Shown here: in pieces, positions 26,780-37,454 of the stretch
How positions within the stretch are numbered: position 1 is the first letter of the stretch
Layout: the number at the start of each line of letters is the position of its first letter
Assembly (NCBI GenBank): GCA_032718475.1
Contig: JAUCBJ010002445.1
Span: 1 to 44,993 of the forward strand
Length of the DNA stretch: 44,993 nucleotides
Direction of reading: 5' to 3'
Source of the DNA: Nemertoderma westbladi
Lineage: Eukaryota > Xenacoelomorpha > Nemertodermatida > Nemertodermatidae
Position numbers and translations under genes: made by a program
Notes under the pieces: model-generated
What the model was told of the DNA's origin: nothing
Database searches by the model: none
Seen by the model: the letters and a program-made list of their open reading frames with translations, nothing else

Positions 26780-28401
26780 CTGAATGAAATAAAATATGAA
26801 TCTCGATAAAAAGATAAACGATAGCAAACAGTGAGCTTAACAGGCAGTAAAACGGCTATGACTGTCAAACATTGTAACTTCATTACCGTAAAAGGGTAAA
26901 TCGACTTCCCCCCAATTGCATTAATTACAGCTCTGACAAGCATTGAAATCGCCGGAATACTGTGTTACTCGAGCCATGCATGGCTAAAAGTCGATCAGCT
27001 AACGAGAGATTGGGCCTTCATTTGGATAAAGTGTCGGGATGTCATGGAATGGAGATCCCGGATTCCAATGCGGCATTGTTAGTCGGGATTTAATTCGGCG
27101 TAGAAGATACGCTTTAGCTAACAGTTGATATCGGGATGGCGGCGTAACGAGAATAGGTCCACACCTTGGCCACAATGTTCCAGACGTAAACGCCGGGTAA
27201 CTACGTCGGCTTCCATTACTTGGGGAGTCGGTTGTTTGTTTGAACGTAGAGTAGAGAGGAAACCCCTTATCCAGGCACCGTGTAGTCCGCTAATTATCAG
27301 CGGCTGATAGCAACTCCCTTTGTACCGTTATAATGTGTATCAACTTGCCCGTAAACTTGGCTCCATATTTTATTAATGCCAATATTAATAGTCTCGATAT
27401 ATTTAGACAAATATAATGTAGTATTCTCATCTCTCTATGCAAATTAAGAATGAATGGACTGTGAGTCAGTAATTATCAGTAATCGAGTTTACTTTTATGT
27501 CGATGGGTATATACAAACATTCCATTCTTCAGCCAGTCCAGGTACGCGGAAAAGAAACAAGGAATATCTTTTTTTTTGCGCATACACAGTTGTCTACACA
27601 ATCGTTTATTATTATTAATATAGTTATTATCCTGACATGGAGAAATATAAACCAAATTAATAAACACTAAATTATTAGCTGTAACCGGGATTGAAATATA
27701 ACTAAAATTATTATTATGTAGTAGGCCTATGGTTGGGGTACTAGAACTAAGTACACCCAGCCTCCGCAGCAGCAGACATGACCACAGTTTCTGCTAACGA
27801 TCGCATTTGCCGGCCAGTCTATGCCTGCGGGAGCCTCTTAGGCAGATTAGGGTAGAGTCAACCAGTGCGAAATTGAGTTTTGTGCGCATTAGATTGACCG
27901 TTGTAGAATATTGGGATTCCCGCTTAACTGATAACAACAGCGCAATCCTGTTCACCAAAGCGTGTGCGCACCTACTCATCCCCCCGGTTGTGGCCATCAC
28001 AAACGAACAAAATCCGGTGTGTTCAATTGAGTTGACTCGTTCTCCATACCTCCAACGTTTCTCCCATTCATGCGTGGAGTTGGAGTATTCTGAACTTATC
28101 GACCGTGGGTTGGACGCACAGAGGGGGTTAAAAACTTTAACTTCGATCATAATCTGCTCGAAAGTTCCACCCCATACTCCGCTCGCTGCTATATCCAGCC
28201 GGGCATCCGACTCCCTGGATGTGCTACGCAGTCTAAACTGCTCATCATCGACTGGCTGTAGGTGGGGTTCCGTTTCGACGCTATGTGCGACTTCTAACAA
28301 CAACTCTCCCTTATGGCATTATAATTATGGAACAAGGAATATCTAGGAACTTAGTAGAAAATATATACTACAATTTTTACTTATTTGTAAAGATAACTCA
28401 C
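26780..28401 (-). other. Plexin intron 3
   Basis: The intron is 1622 bp, from donor ACT|GTGAGT to acceptor TTTCATTCAG|GTC. The part next to exon 4 (26780-27000) is AT-rich. The stretch 27000-27310 is richer in GC and may be an old element remnant, but I recognise nothing in it. The stretch 27310-27740 is AT-rich with no visible feature. The retroelement fragment fills the end next to exon 3. Confidence 0.8.
27747..28320 (-). mobile_element. Retroelement ORF fragment with PD-(D/E)XK-like nuclease domain, 5'-truncated
   Basis: An open frame of about 170 codons (28320 down to a stop at 27794) lies in the same orientation as plexin. Motifs in order are LLEVAHSVETEPHLQPV, ARLDIAASGVWGG, MIEVKVFNP, an EHTGF...MATTGGM segment, then YSTTVNLMRTKLNFALVD and CLRGSR. 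I recognise this order from the C-terminal part of reverse-transcriptase-bearing mobile element proteins of cnidarians, sponges and other aquatic invertebrates. The pattern D...E-V-K fits a PD-(D/E)XK nuclease fold, but this assignment is from memory and pattern only. No reverse transcriptase part is present; the frame begins right after a stop about 80 bp from plexin exon 3, so the copy is 5'-truncated. After the stop at 27794 another frame continues to a stop at 27747 with a plausible C-terminal tail, suggesting a frameshift. The element family is not determined. Confidence 0.72.
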
Positions 28402-28551
28402 AGTGTAGTCGGTTATAGCGTAAATGTAACCTCCATCGTCAGTGGACCGCATTACAAGATTGGAGGTGCCAGTAGTGGATTCCAGAAGATTTACTTGGCG
28501 GTATTCTATGGGGTGATGGATAGAAGCATATCTCTGCGCATTCACAGCCAC
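28402..28551 (-). CDS. Plexin, coding exon 3 (end of Sema domain)
   Basis: This exon has 50 codons, phase 0 at both ends, between an acceptor (CTTGATTTAG|GTG) and a strong donor (ACT|GTGAGT). The translation begins VAVNAQRYASIHHPIEYR and ends DDGGYIYAITDYT. Joined to exon 2 it gives AILE-VAVN, the usual plexin strand 'G.LLKV.L', and GGYIYAITDYT corresponds to the conserved 'D...YVMT...V' strand just before the PSI domain. The acceptor's pyrimidine tract is poor and AT-rich. The donor is about 80 bp from the retroelement fragment in intron 3, so that insertion landed very near the exon without damaging it. Confidence 0.87.
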
Positions 28552-29870
28552 CTAAATCAAGATTAAATTAATATTATTGTAATTGTATTAATTCAAACGT
28601 TTATTAATTCCCTTTGTTCACTTTAGCCACACCTGTTCTTCATTCACTCAACAAGGGAAATGGAACCCACATACAATTCAAAACCCGTCTATACTAGTAA
28701 TGATGAGTTTATTTACTGTTGAGGAAATAACCTCCTCTACAGACACAATTTATTTATTCTTGTAACATTTTATTTGAACACCAAACACCACACCGATAAC
28801 ATCAACCAGCGTGAGAGAGAGTTATGGAATTATGTTTTAACCTGTACAGAGTAAAGTACAATATTGTTGTTACATGCAAAATACTTGACGTTTATTGCTG
28901 ATGAATGCAGTGGGCAGTGCATTGCACATTCGGCATACTACAATGTTCCCATAATGTATGTCTCCCAGGGGTAGATTTATCATATCCGCAGTATATATTT
29001 ACCATTTGCTACTACGAACTAGATTAGTCATGTTTCTTTACCTAAAGCACGTTTTCGCTTCGCAGAGAAACAAGACAGATCAGAGACAACTATAATAATG
29101 GACGGTAGTAATTAGTTGGTGGAATTTACGCAAGTCGGTTGTGTCAGTTCCACTATTTCTGCCAACGGAACAATCTACAACCCTACAATAAATCAAACTA
29201 GATTTCATTTGCAACCAATTTGAGAAAATATAATGTTTTCACATTTCACTTGTGACAAACTTGCGCCTCTAACTGGCAGTTTCACATGCAAAGTTTGCTT
29301 TGTGACCTCAGACATATAATAGTATTTGATTTAGCAAATGTCACACATTTGACTTTGACTATGGCAGTATATGAGTTTTAATTAGGATTTAACTGCCGGA
29401 CTCTAGCCTAAATATCTAGCTAGCCTAAAATTCACATCAGTTCTGAATTAAAGGCAGTGGGGCAGTTTACTAGATGCGTAGTATGTGTACGTACACCGTT
29501 CTAGTGGTCGGAAGTAGTAAGTGAAGACGTTATCCTATCAGATAATTCTATGATTACTATGATTACATATATTAAAAAGGGAGGTAACATTATCCTGCTG
29601 AAAACATATTCGGTATTAATAAAATTATCACCAAGATAACATACTTATAATCACGAATGGAGACAGGGTGACTTTTGACACAAATCCCAACCCGGCGAAT
29701 TAACAATCTGTATTATCAATTAAGGTAAACGAGCAGATTATACTGGTATACGTTCGTTATTCTAACCAAAACAATAAACGAGAGTCAATAGCATAGGTCA
29801 CTGTTTCATTACTTATAATCTGTTGTTATTAGCGTTGATTTCCCCGTGGCGGGTTCCATTTTGATTGCCA

Positions 29871-29914
29871 CACCCCCCCCACCCCCTCCCCCCCCCCCCA
29901 CCCCGCGGCCCCTA
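29871..29914. repeat. Poly-C tract with possible G-quadruplex on the plexin strand
   Basis: This is a run of C broken by single A or T bases, ending CCCCGCGGCCCC. The plexin-sense RNA would carry at least four G runs of four or more bases, enough for a quadruplex. Homopolymer lengths in such a stretch are error-prone in assemblies. Confidence 0.7.
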
Positions 29915-30819
29915 AATATCTGCTGGAAATAAAATCAGTCAATCGCATCGACCATGACACTGCACTGTCATTACTAATGAAGAAGAAATTTCGCCGCCGG
30001 GTGCCCTTAGCACAATATCCTAGACAAGTTTGTAATTCAATCTCCAAACATAAACCCAGTAAAACAAAATAGAAAATAGTCTAAAAGCCCCCCTGAGGGT
30101 CAAACAACCCATGTCCCTAGTTCAAACAGAGAAATTTCCTGAGAACTGTGGAAAAAATAATTACTCTGCCAGAACCAGTTAGAGAAATATGGAAAAGGAC
30201 AAAGGGTGGGGCTCAGTACACCACCCTAACTATCCCTTGGGCACATCCCCAACTTAGCTACAATGTGTAGATGATTACGCATGGGATAGGCACGTTGTGT
30301 TGGAACCCACCACACTAAACATGGTGAATAGTGAGTCACTATCAGCTTGGGCTACAGCTGCAGAAATCGTTCTGGTTGTAAGCTAATTGCATATATATAG
30401 TATATATACTAATGAAAAATAATTTGTATGCCTGTCAGCTCATTAATAAATAATAATAAATATAAAACTTGATAGTAGAAGTGCGATAATTGCATTACTA
30501 ATAAATAAATAAACACCGCTACTGTAAGGTAGTTGTTATAAAGGAAATTTTATTTTATTTCCCTGATCCAAAATATAATTAACCCTTTTTCATCTCAGCT
30601 TCAGATTATTTAGTTTGTGAAAAACTAGAAAATAATTGAAAAAAAATTAATAAAACTAATTAACGTATGAAAAGTTGTACGACCAGTGGGAGGAAGGATT
30701 GAAGAAATAATTTGGGCTTACTAAAGAAATAAACTGGGCGGTTTGGGGTGCACCTGAATCGGCTGAATTAAAGACACTATTCTACTGGGAGATGATAAAT
30801 CATCAATGATACCATAGAT

Positions 30820-30970
30820 GAATGTGGGTCCACGCCCGTACCGTACGGGGGGGTTTGGGGGCACTGCCACTTTGCTGTATGCCCCCCAATCCCAGTTATG
30901 GGTCTGCCCCCCCAGATTTGGCCTCTGCCCCCCAGATATAAGGGTCACCATACGGGCCTGTATGGGTCTC
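30820..30970. other. GC-rich patch with short inverted repeats
   Basis: This is an island of G/C runs inside AT-rich intron. It contains a near-palindrome CCCGTACCGTACGGG (30835-30849), runs of six to seven C (GCCCCCCAA, GCCCCCCCAG, GCCCCCCAG) and, at its right end, CCATACGGGCCTGTATGG. It could be a remnant of a small transposon, but no family is recognised and no target duplication was found. Short open frames cross it on both strands and look fortuitous. Confidence 0.4.
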
Positions 30971-31229
30971 ATAAAGTTCTACTTAACTTCAACTATATTA
31001 TTGCTATGAAGTAGAGTTATAATATTACAATTTTTGAATAAAATAATTAATTGAATAACATGTCACATGGCTCATGGATAACAAAATAAGGTAAACAAGT
31101 CATATTTATGAGAAAATTTATAGCAGAAATCTACAACTGCCTTGATTTGCACTACATACCGGTCAATTTACATCACGGTTCATAAAACATTCCTGTTTGA
31201 TTAGACGTCATCAACTCTAGCCCGTGGCT

Positions 31230-31373
31230 ATGGGACTGGACATGGACCAGAGCAGCACAAAAGTGGAGAATAATAGCCCGCCAATTGTAGTAGCAGTAAT
31301 TGGGCTTCCATCAGGACCCAAAGGAAGGAGGACCACCGTGCCTTCCATCAATAGACGCCGCCACTACTGGTAA
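31230..31373 (+). CDS. Small open frame, 47 aa, doubtful
   Basis: The + strand frame begins MGLDMDQSSTKVENN, contains PPIVVAVIGLPSGPKGRR and ends RRRHYW before TAA. Base composition is less AT-rich than around it. The sequence CTACTGGTAAAT at the end could act as a splice donor, so it might be part of an exon of another gene, or a transposon scrap. The opposite strand also has a short open stretch here. I do not recognise the peptide and there is no supporting context. Confidence 0.12.
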   Translation: MGLDMDQSSTKVENNSPPIVVAVIGLPSGPKGRRTTVPSINRRRHYW

Positions 31374-31589
31374 ATATACTGACTAAATATGGATAGGCCT
31401 GACTATGCACTTAATGGACAATGTTGTAAATATATACAAGGCCATCGGTGGGGCTGGAATTTAATGAACGGCCTTCCTTTAGCCTTTATTATCTGTCTTG
31501 TTTGTGTAACGGCTAGCGAGATATGGGCCAATAGTAATTTGTAGACAATTGCATTGCACTTACATCTGCACGTGAGATGAGAGGCAGCA

Positions 31590-31620
31590 ATTTTCTGCGA
31601 AATATTATTTCGCAGAAAAT
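31590..31620. repeat. Perfect 14-bp inverted repeat with 3-nt loop
   Basis: The arm ATTTTCTGCGAAAT (31590-31603) is followed by ATT and then its exact reverse complement (31607-31620). It would form a tight hairpin in RNA from either strand. It may be a transposon end or a fixed palindrome; nothing else around it decides this. Confidence 0.8.
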
Positions 31621-33005
31621 GGAAAAGTTTTCTCTTTTATATGCTCATTTGCTCAAAGATATCATATCATAAAAGTCGTATCATGAACCTAAATATAGCA
31701 TTCCGGTACACAGATAAGCTATGGGAACACGAATGTACGATTACTAACAACACTGCCATCTATCCTTTCTGGAAGTAACGCATCGTTTACTGGAAGTCAA
31801 CTCGATCTAACACCCAGTATTCTTAATGAAAATTATACCATCCTTTAGTAAGCTTAAAGGATTGCCATGTGGCCTCATAGTAATGCACTTAGTGATCATT
31901 AGACAAGAACAAACAACAGACAAAACAGGTCTGAGCATGTTCAGGGTTGGTAGGAGTACAGCTGCCTACCAAAAGTAATGAGATGGAATGAATTATGACA
32001 TGGCCACGAATATAAAGCTTTATTTACGACAATCATTTCGCAAAATATATTATACGATTCATTATTCAGGCATGGAATATTTTGGAATAAAATTAGAGGC
32101 TAATTTAGAATTCACTGATCGGTAATGGGGAGAGCGTGGTTGGAGAGGTAACGCAGTCACGTAACGATAACCATAAAAATCGCCAAGCTTCGAAGTACTC
32201 AAATTTGTCAGTTGCATAACCGTCATGGATGCAGTTGTCAACTTATCGTATTCGCGTCTTACTATAATACGGTGAGGTTAGCCGATAGGGAATGGAGCAT
32301 AACTAAGGACTGACAGTGAATCTTAAGTAAACATCTGATGGAATGCAGATCCGCACCTTATGAATCAAAATCCAGCCAACTGAATTCATTGAATTCATTT
32401 AGGTGGCGTAGTTCCTATACGATCCCGATATTATCCAGGAAACCCGCGTCCCTGCAACCTGGTTCCCCATGGATTATACCTCCACGAAGCATTTAATTTA
32501 CAACCTGGGGAGGCGCGGTGAAAAGATGACACACCACCGCTTGCACTGCTCACACACAGTGAGTTGATGATAGCATAATTCTGCCTTAATTTAAAACTTG
32601 GAGTAATGTTCTCTACGGGAGGGGCCGACGCAATGGATCAGCTCCATGGCAGATGTCGCGCCACCGACCATTATGCAATATATAGCATAGCGGGAATCAG
32701 CATCGACCTAGCAGCCTTCCTTGGGAGATGCTAAATGCCTCACCACAAGGATTTTATATTCTACGAATGAGCTCAGCATGCAATAAACAAAAATGTGCAT
32801 TCGATATAAACAGCTCAACATACAAACCTATTAGTGATATTCTGTGTCAACATAGCGACGTTAGGCATTAGCATTTGATGTATGAATCCCAGCATGTACT
32901 GCTGGTATGGATGGATATCCGTCGATGTGCGTCAATCACTGAAGCTATAATAACCGCGCCTAAACTGATCTGATTAATCCATCAGATTCGAAAACTGGGC
33001 TAGGG

Positions 33006-34187
33006 TTCGCTGAACCAGAGTAATTAGTTCAACAACTATAATTGGCGAAGGAAAGGCATTGTCAATGGATATTATTCATATGAAATAACAGGAAAGAAGA
33101 CTTAAAATCGATACAACAGCAACAGGCTATGCCAAATGGCGATACCGGGGCCTATATTTGCCTTCGACCAACATAAATACTGACCTGACAATACTATTTA
33201 TACGAATATTGTACTGCCATTGGGTCCAACCATATCCTTAATAATTACTATTGATTGATTAATATATTCCTCAAATTCGATAACATGCGAAACAGGGTCA
33301 TATGATATAGTTTGGGACACTTGTATGCGCAATTACGAATATTAATCATGTGCCGTGCCCAGTATCCCTGTAGTGGTAGCAATCGCAAACATTGTTATGT
33401 AGACAGTTCGACAACTTGAATGCCTACCCTTGCAGACAAGTCGAATCCCCTTTGTCAATCAAGGAACCACATATATCTCTATAGTAAGAGAGAGATATAG
33501 CGATATAGGTGGTGATACAACAATTAGAGGTAGAACTACCCGCCTATACAATCACATATGATAGCTTAAATATTTATTGAATGTATATTGTCACCTTTCG
33601 CTGAACCAGAGTAATTAGTTCAACAACTATAATTGGCGAAGGAAAGGCATTGTCAATGGATATTATTCATATGAAATAACAGGAAAGAAGACTTAAAATC
33701 GATACAACAGCAACAGGCTATGCCAAATGGCGATACCGGGGCCTATATTTGCCTTCGACCAACATAAATACTGACCTGACAATACTATTTATACGAATAT
33801 TGTACTGCCATTGGGTCCAACCATATCCTTAATAATTACTATTGATTGATTAATATATTCCTCAAATTCGATAACATGCGAAACAGGGTCATATGATATA
33901 GTTTGGGACACTTGTATGCGCAATTACGAATATTAATCATGTGCCGTGCCCAGTATCCCTGTAGTGGTAGCAATCGCAAACATTGTTAAGTAGACAGTTC
34001 GACAACTTGAATGCCTACCCTTGCAGACAAGTCGAATCCCCTTTGTCAATCAAGGAACCACATATATCTCTATAGTAAGAGAGAGATATAGCGATATAGG
34101 TGGTGATACAACAACAATTAGAGGTAGAACTACCCGCCTATACAATCACATATGATAGCTTAAATATTTATTGAATGTATATTGTCA
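33006..34187. repeat. Tandem duplication, 591-bp period, nearly identical copies
   Basis: The copies start TTCGCTGAACCAGAG at 33006 and 33597 and run to ATATTGTCA at about 33593 and 34187. The differences I found are one substitution (GTTATGTAG versus GTTAAGTAG) and one extra ACA in the second copy. Each copy includes a small inverted repeat around ATCTCTATAGTAAGAGAGAG. There is no coding content. The near identity means a recent event or an assembly artefact. Confidence 0.93.
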
Positions 34188-34302
34188 ACTCCATATTGAA
34201 TTACATTGACAATAATTCATATAATAGCTAGTAATATAATATCCTGTCACACACGATGCGATCATATTCATTTGTTGTTGTACAAAAATGGTGTTTGCAA
34301 TG

Positions 34303-35774
34303 ACTGTATGCAACCAACAGACTACACGCACCTACAGACTACACGCACCTACAGACTACACGCACCTACAGACTACACGCACCAACAGACTGCACGCACC
34401 TACAGACTACACGCACCTACAGACTACACGCACATACAGACTACACGCACCTACAGACTGCACGCCCCTACAGACTACACGCACCTACAGACTGCACGCA
34501 CCTACAGACTGCACGCACCTACAGACTACACGCACCTACAGACTACACGCACCTACAGACTACACGCACCTACAGACTACACGCCCCTACAGACTACACG
34601 CACAGCTACAGTGCTACAGACTGCACACACTTACAGACTACACGCACCTACAGACTACACGCACCTACAGACTGCACGCACCTACAAACTACACGCACCT
34701 ACAGACTACACGCACCTACAGACTACACGCACCTACAGACTACACGCCCCTACAGACTACACGCACAGCTACAGTGCTACAGACTGCACGCACCTACAGA
34801 CTGCACGCACCTACAGACTACACGCACCTACAGACTACACGCACCTACAGACTACACGCACCTACAGACTACACGCACCTACAGACTACACGCACCTACA
34901 GACTACACGCACCTACAGACTACACGCACCTACAGACTACACGCACCTACAGACTACACGCACAGCTACAGTGCTACAGACTGCACGCACCTACAGACTA
35001 CACGCACCTACAGACTGCACGCACCTACAGACTACACGCACCTACAGACTACACGCACCTACAGACTACACGCACCTACAGACTACACGCACCTACAGAC
35101 TACACGCACAGCTACAGTGCTACAGACTGCACGCACCTACAGACTACACGCACCTACAGACTGCACGCACCTACAGACTGCACGCCCCTACAGACTGCAC
35201 GCACCTACAGACTACACGCACCAACAGACTGCACGCACCTACAGACTGCACGCACCTACAGACTGCACGCACCTACAGACTACACGCACCTACAGACTAC
35301 ACGCACCTACAGACTACACGCACCTACAGACTACACGCACCTACAGACTACACGCACCTACAGACTACACGCACCTACAGACTACACGCACCTACAGACT
35401 GCACGGACCTACTGCACGCACCTACAGACTGCACGCACCTACAGACTACACGCCCCTACAGACTGCACGCACCTACAGACTACACGCACCTACAGACTAC
35501 ACGCACCTACAGACTACACGCACCTGCAGACTACACGCCCCTACAGACTGCACGCACCTACAGACTACACGCACCTGCAGACTACACGCCCCTACAGACT
35601 ACACGCACCTACAGACTACACGCACCTACAGACTACACGCACCTACAGACTACACGCACCTACAGACTGCACGGACCTACTGCACGCACCTACAGACTGC
35701 ACGCACCTACAGACTACACGCACCTACAGACTTCCCGCACCTACAGACTACACGCACCTACAACTGTATGCAAC
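34303..35774. repeat. 17-bp minisatellite (about 85 copies) flanked by a 12-bp direct repeat
   Basis: The unit is CTACAGACTACACGCAC, with common variants GACTGCACGC and ACGCCCC. Four copies of a 10-bp insertion (AGCTACAGTG) occur at about 34604, 34767, 34964 and 35110; spacings are multiples of 17 plus 10. The array is bounded by ACTGTATGCAAC at 34303-34314 and again at 35763-35774. Three units make 51 bp, so all frames stay open and give periodic pseudo-proteins. On the plexin strand each unit holds TAG|GTGCGT. It lies inside plexin intron 2. Confidence 0.95.
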
Positions 35775-36361
35775 TTGACGGCCTATTGATCCACTTGCGG
35801 TGCTCCTGGGGGGTTGATACTATTCTACACTACTGGAGGAGCCACGCTCCACGGAGATGATATAATTTATAACGATAATTACGTGAAGAATTCATTTACT
35901 CAGTGGCTCGCCCCATAAACCAAAAATAACATTAATTTACTTTAGTTTAAATAAAATTAACTTTTAAGTTCGCCATATTGTCCAACGGAAATCCTAAATA
36001 AATTCAGGTAACTTGACCTCCAATGATATTAGCTCGCATATCAGAGGGTTAGCTTAGCTCAACCCCAGGTGCACAGTGAATCCACAAACAGACAAGTTAC
36101 ACGGTTATCCTTCATGGGTGTGGTATTGGTTACAACTCAGTTACAACTCATGAATCGTGGAATGAATTGATGGTGCCACAATGTCTGGCTTGAGAATACA
36201 CAGAAACCGTAAAAACACAAAAGGAAATGATAAATTAGCATTGCAGGCTTTAATTATCCGTAACATTGGTTGATAACGATATGCAGTATGCAGGTTTCCG
36301 GCACGGATGCATACCGCCACTCGTGTGAGCACTAATGAATAGAGCCGTGCTCTTATTGGGG

Positions 36362-36382
36362 GAGAGAGAGAGAGAGAGAGAA
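36362..36382. repeat. (GA)n microsatellite
   Basis: About ten uninterrupted GA units lie between GGGGG and AAGGGG. It is inside plexin intron 2; no function is implied. Confidence 0.9.
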
Positions 36383-36878
36383 GGGGAACAGACAACTTAA
36401 TAAACTACCTGAATTTCTGAACAAAGCCTTTGAATAACATGTAATTATATGTTGAGTTGTTCCATAATAAAAGGGTATAAGGGTTGGATCTCGCATTTAT
36501 CGTAGGCGTAGGCCATAAATAAGAAAGTCCGCGTTTCATTATCTCTTATAATACACATTAATATGTGTTCTGGAGTTATGTAAAACCATTTAGGTGGAAC
36601 AGAGAGGCCTTAGGGGTGATGAATGAGTATTGATCCATGGGATAGGAATGTAAGCTAGTGCAGGTGGGTGTGTAAAGGTAAGTCCAACACTTATACCCAA
36701 ATGATTGACACACTGGCGGAATTACCAAGGACTAAACGCAATTATGCAGGAAACATGACAATGCTAGGATCTAGTTATTTACACCTCAACACAACGTGTT
36801 ATTTCTCTATTCCGCCGATAAAATATTTTGTTAATAAAATGCTCGTTTAGAGTTGAGCGCGGGATAATTGCATCATAC

Positions 36879-37052
36879 GGACACGGACAAGGCACGGGTT
36901 GATAAACGGACACGGACAAGGCACGGGTTGATAAACGGACACGGACAAGGCACGGGTTGATAAACGGACACGGACAAGGCACGGGTTGATAAACGGACAC
37001 GGACAAGGCACGGGTTGATAAACGGACACGGACAAGGCACGGGTTGATAAAC
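36879..37052. repeat. 29-bp tandem repeat, six identical copies
   Basis: The unit is GGACACGGACAAGGCACGGG followed by TTGATAAAC. Copies start at 36879, 36908, 36937, 36966, 36995 and 37024 and appear identical, so the expansion is young or homogenised. It lies 211 bp from plexin exon 2. Unlike the other arrays in this gene, the unit shows no convincing splice signal on the plexin strand. Confidence 0.95.
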
Positions 37053-37262
37053 TAAATGCAAATAAAACTAACAATAAAAATATTATCTATCATAAATATT
37101 ATCCACAGTAAATATCTATCAATATTTATATGGTAGAGGTAGATTCTATACAAATGTTGTAAATTGAGCAAAAATAAATGCCTTTAAAAAACTGCAGACG
37201 TATTTATGTTGGTATGGATGGACAGCTAACAATTAAGATAAATAATGAGTAATTTAATTTAC

Positions 37263-37454
37263 CTCAAGAATAGCGGCAGTATCTAATCCGATGTGAAGAT
37301 TAAGGTAAGAGCCTTGGTTTGTGGCTTCTATAGCAACAACATTGCCTGACTCAACAACATAAACAGCTGTTCTGTTCACGATTGATGTCCCACCAGCTAT
37401 TATTTGTCCCTGTTTATCATCCCATGTCTCGATGTCCCAACAGTGAATATCCGC
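37263..37454 (-). CDS. Plexin, coding exon 2 (late Sema domain)
   Basis: This exon has 64 codons and is flanked by TTTTGTCTAG|GCG (acceptor) and CTTGAG|GTAAAT (donor), both phase 0, so it joins exon 1 and exon 3 in frame. The translation starts ADIHCWDIETWDD and contains IAGGTSIVNRTAVYVV, then ESGNVVAIEATNQGSY and ends TAAILE. The order (Cys-Trp-Asp, then a TSI/TAV strand, then a GNVVAIEA strand) matches the part of plexin Sema domains just before the last blades. An NRT sequon is present. Unlike its surroundings the exon is not low-complexity and is open over its full length only in this frame. It lies between the 30-bp array of intron 1 and a six-copy 29-bp repeat in intron 2. The exon is called from splice sites, frame and family resemblance only. 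Confidence 0.88.

Larger units (their letters stand above)
28552..37262 (-). other. Plexin intron 2
   Basis: The intron is 8711 bp, from donor CTTGAG|GTAAAT to acceptor GATTTAG|GTG. It contains several repeats listed separately. Outside them, 28552-29870, 29913-30820, 31010-31220, 31621-33005, 35775-36360 and 37053-37262 are AT-rich with scattered stops in all frames. I see no exon, tRNA or complete mobile element in those parts. Confidence 0.8.

Noticed and set aside
27125-27307. Open frame of 60 codons on the + strand in the GC-richer part of intron 3
   Set aside because: No recognisable motif, no context, and the length is expected by chance.
27807-28346. Open frame on the + strand, 179 codons
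   Set aside because: It is the antisense shadow of the retroelement ORF, whose minus-strand translation has recognisable motifs.
28285-28566. Open frame on the + strand, 93 codons
   Set aside because: It is antisense to plexin exon 3, which has matching splice sites and frame on the minus strand.
33435-33455. tRNA B-box-like GTCGAATCCCC (also in the second copy of the duplication)
   Set aside because: There is no matching A box, no acceptor stem and no cloverleaf around it.
34206-35860. Open frames of TDYTHLQTTRTYRLHAP type in the 17-bp array
   Set aside because: Three 17-bp units make 51 bp, so all frames are periodic. The flanking non-repeat parts do not look coding.
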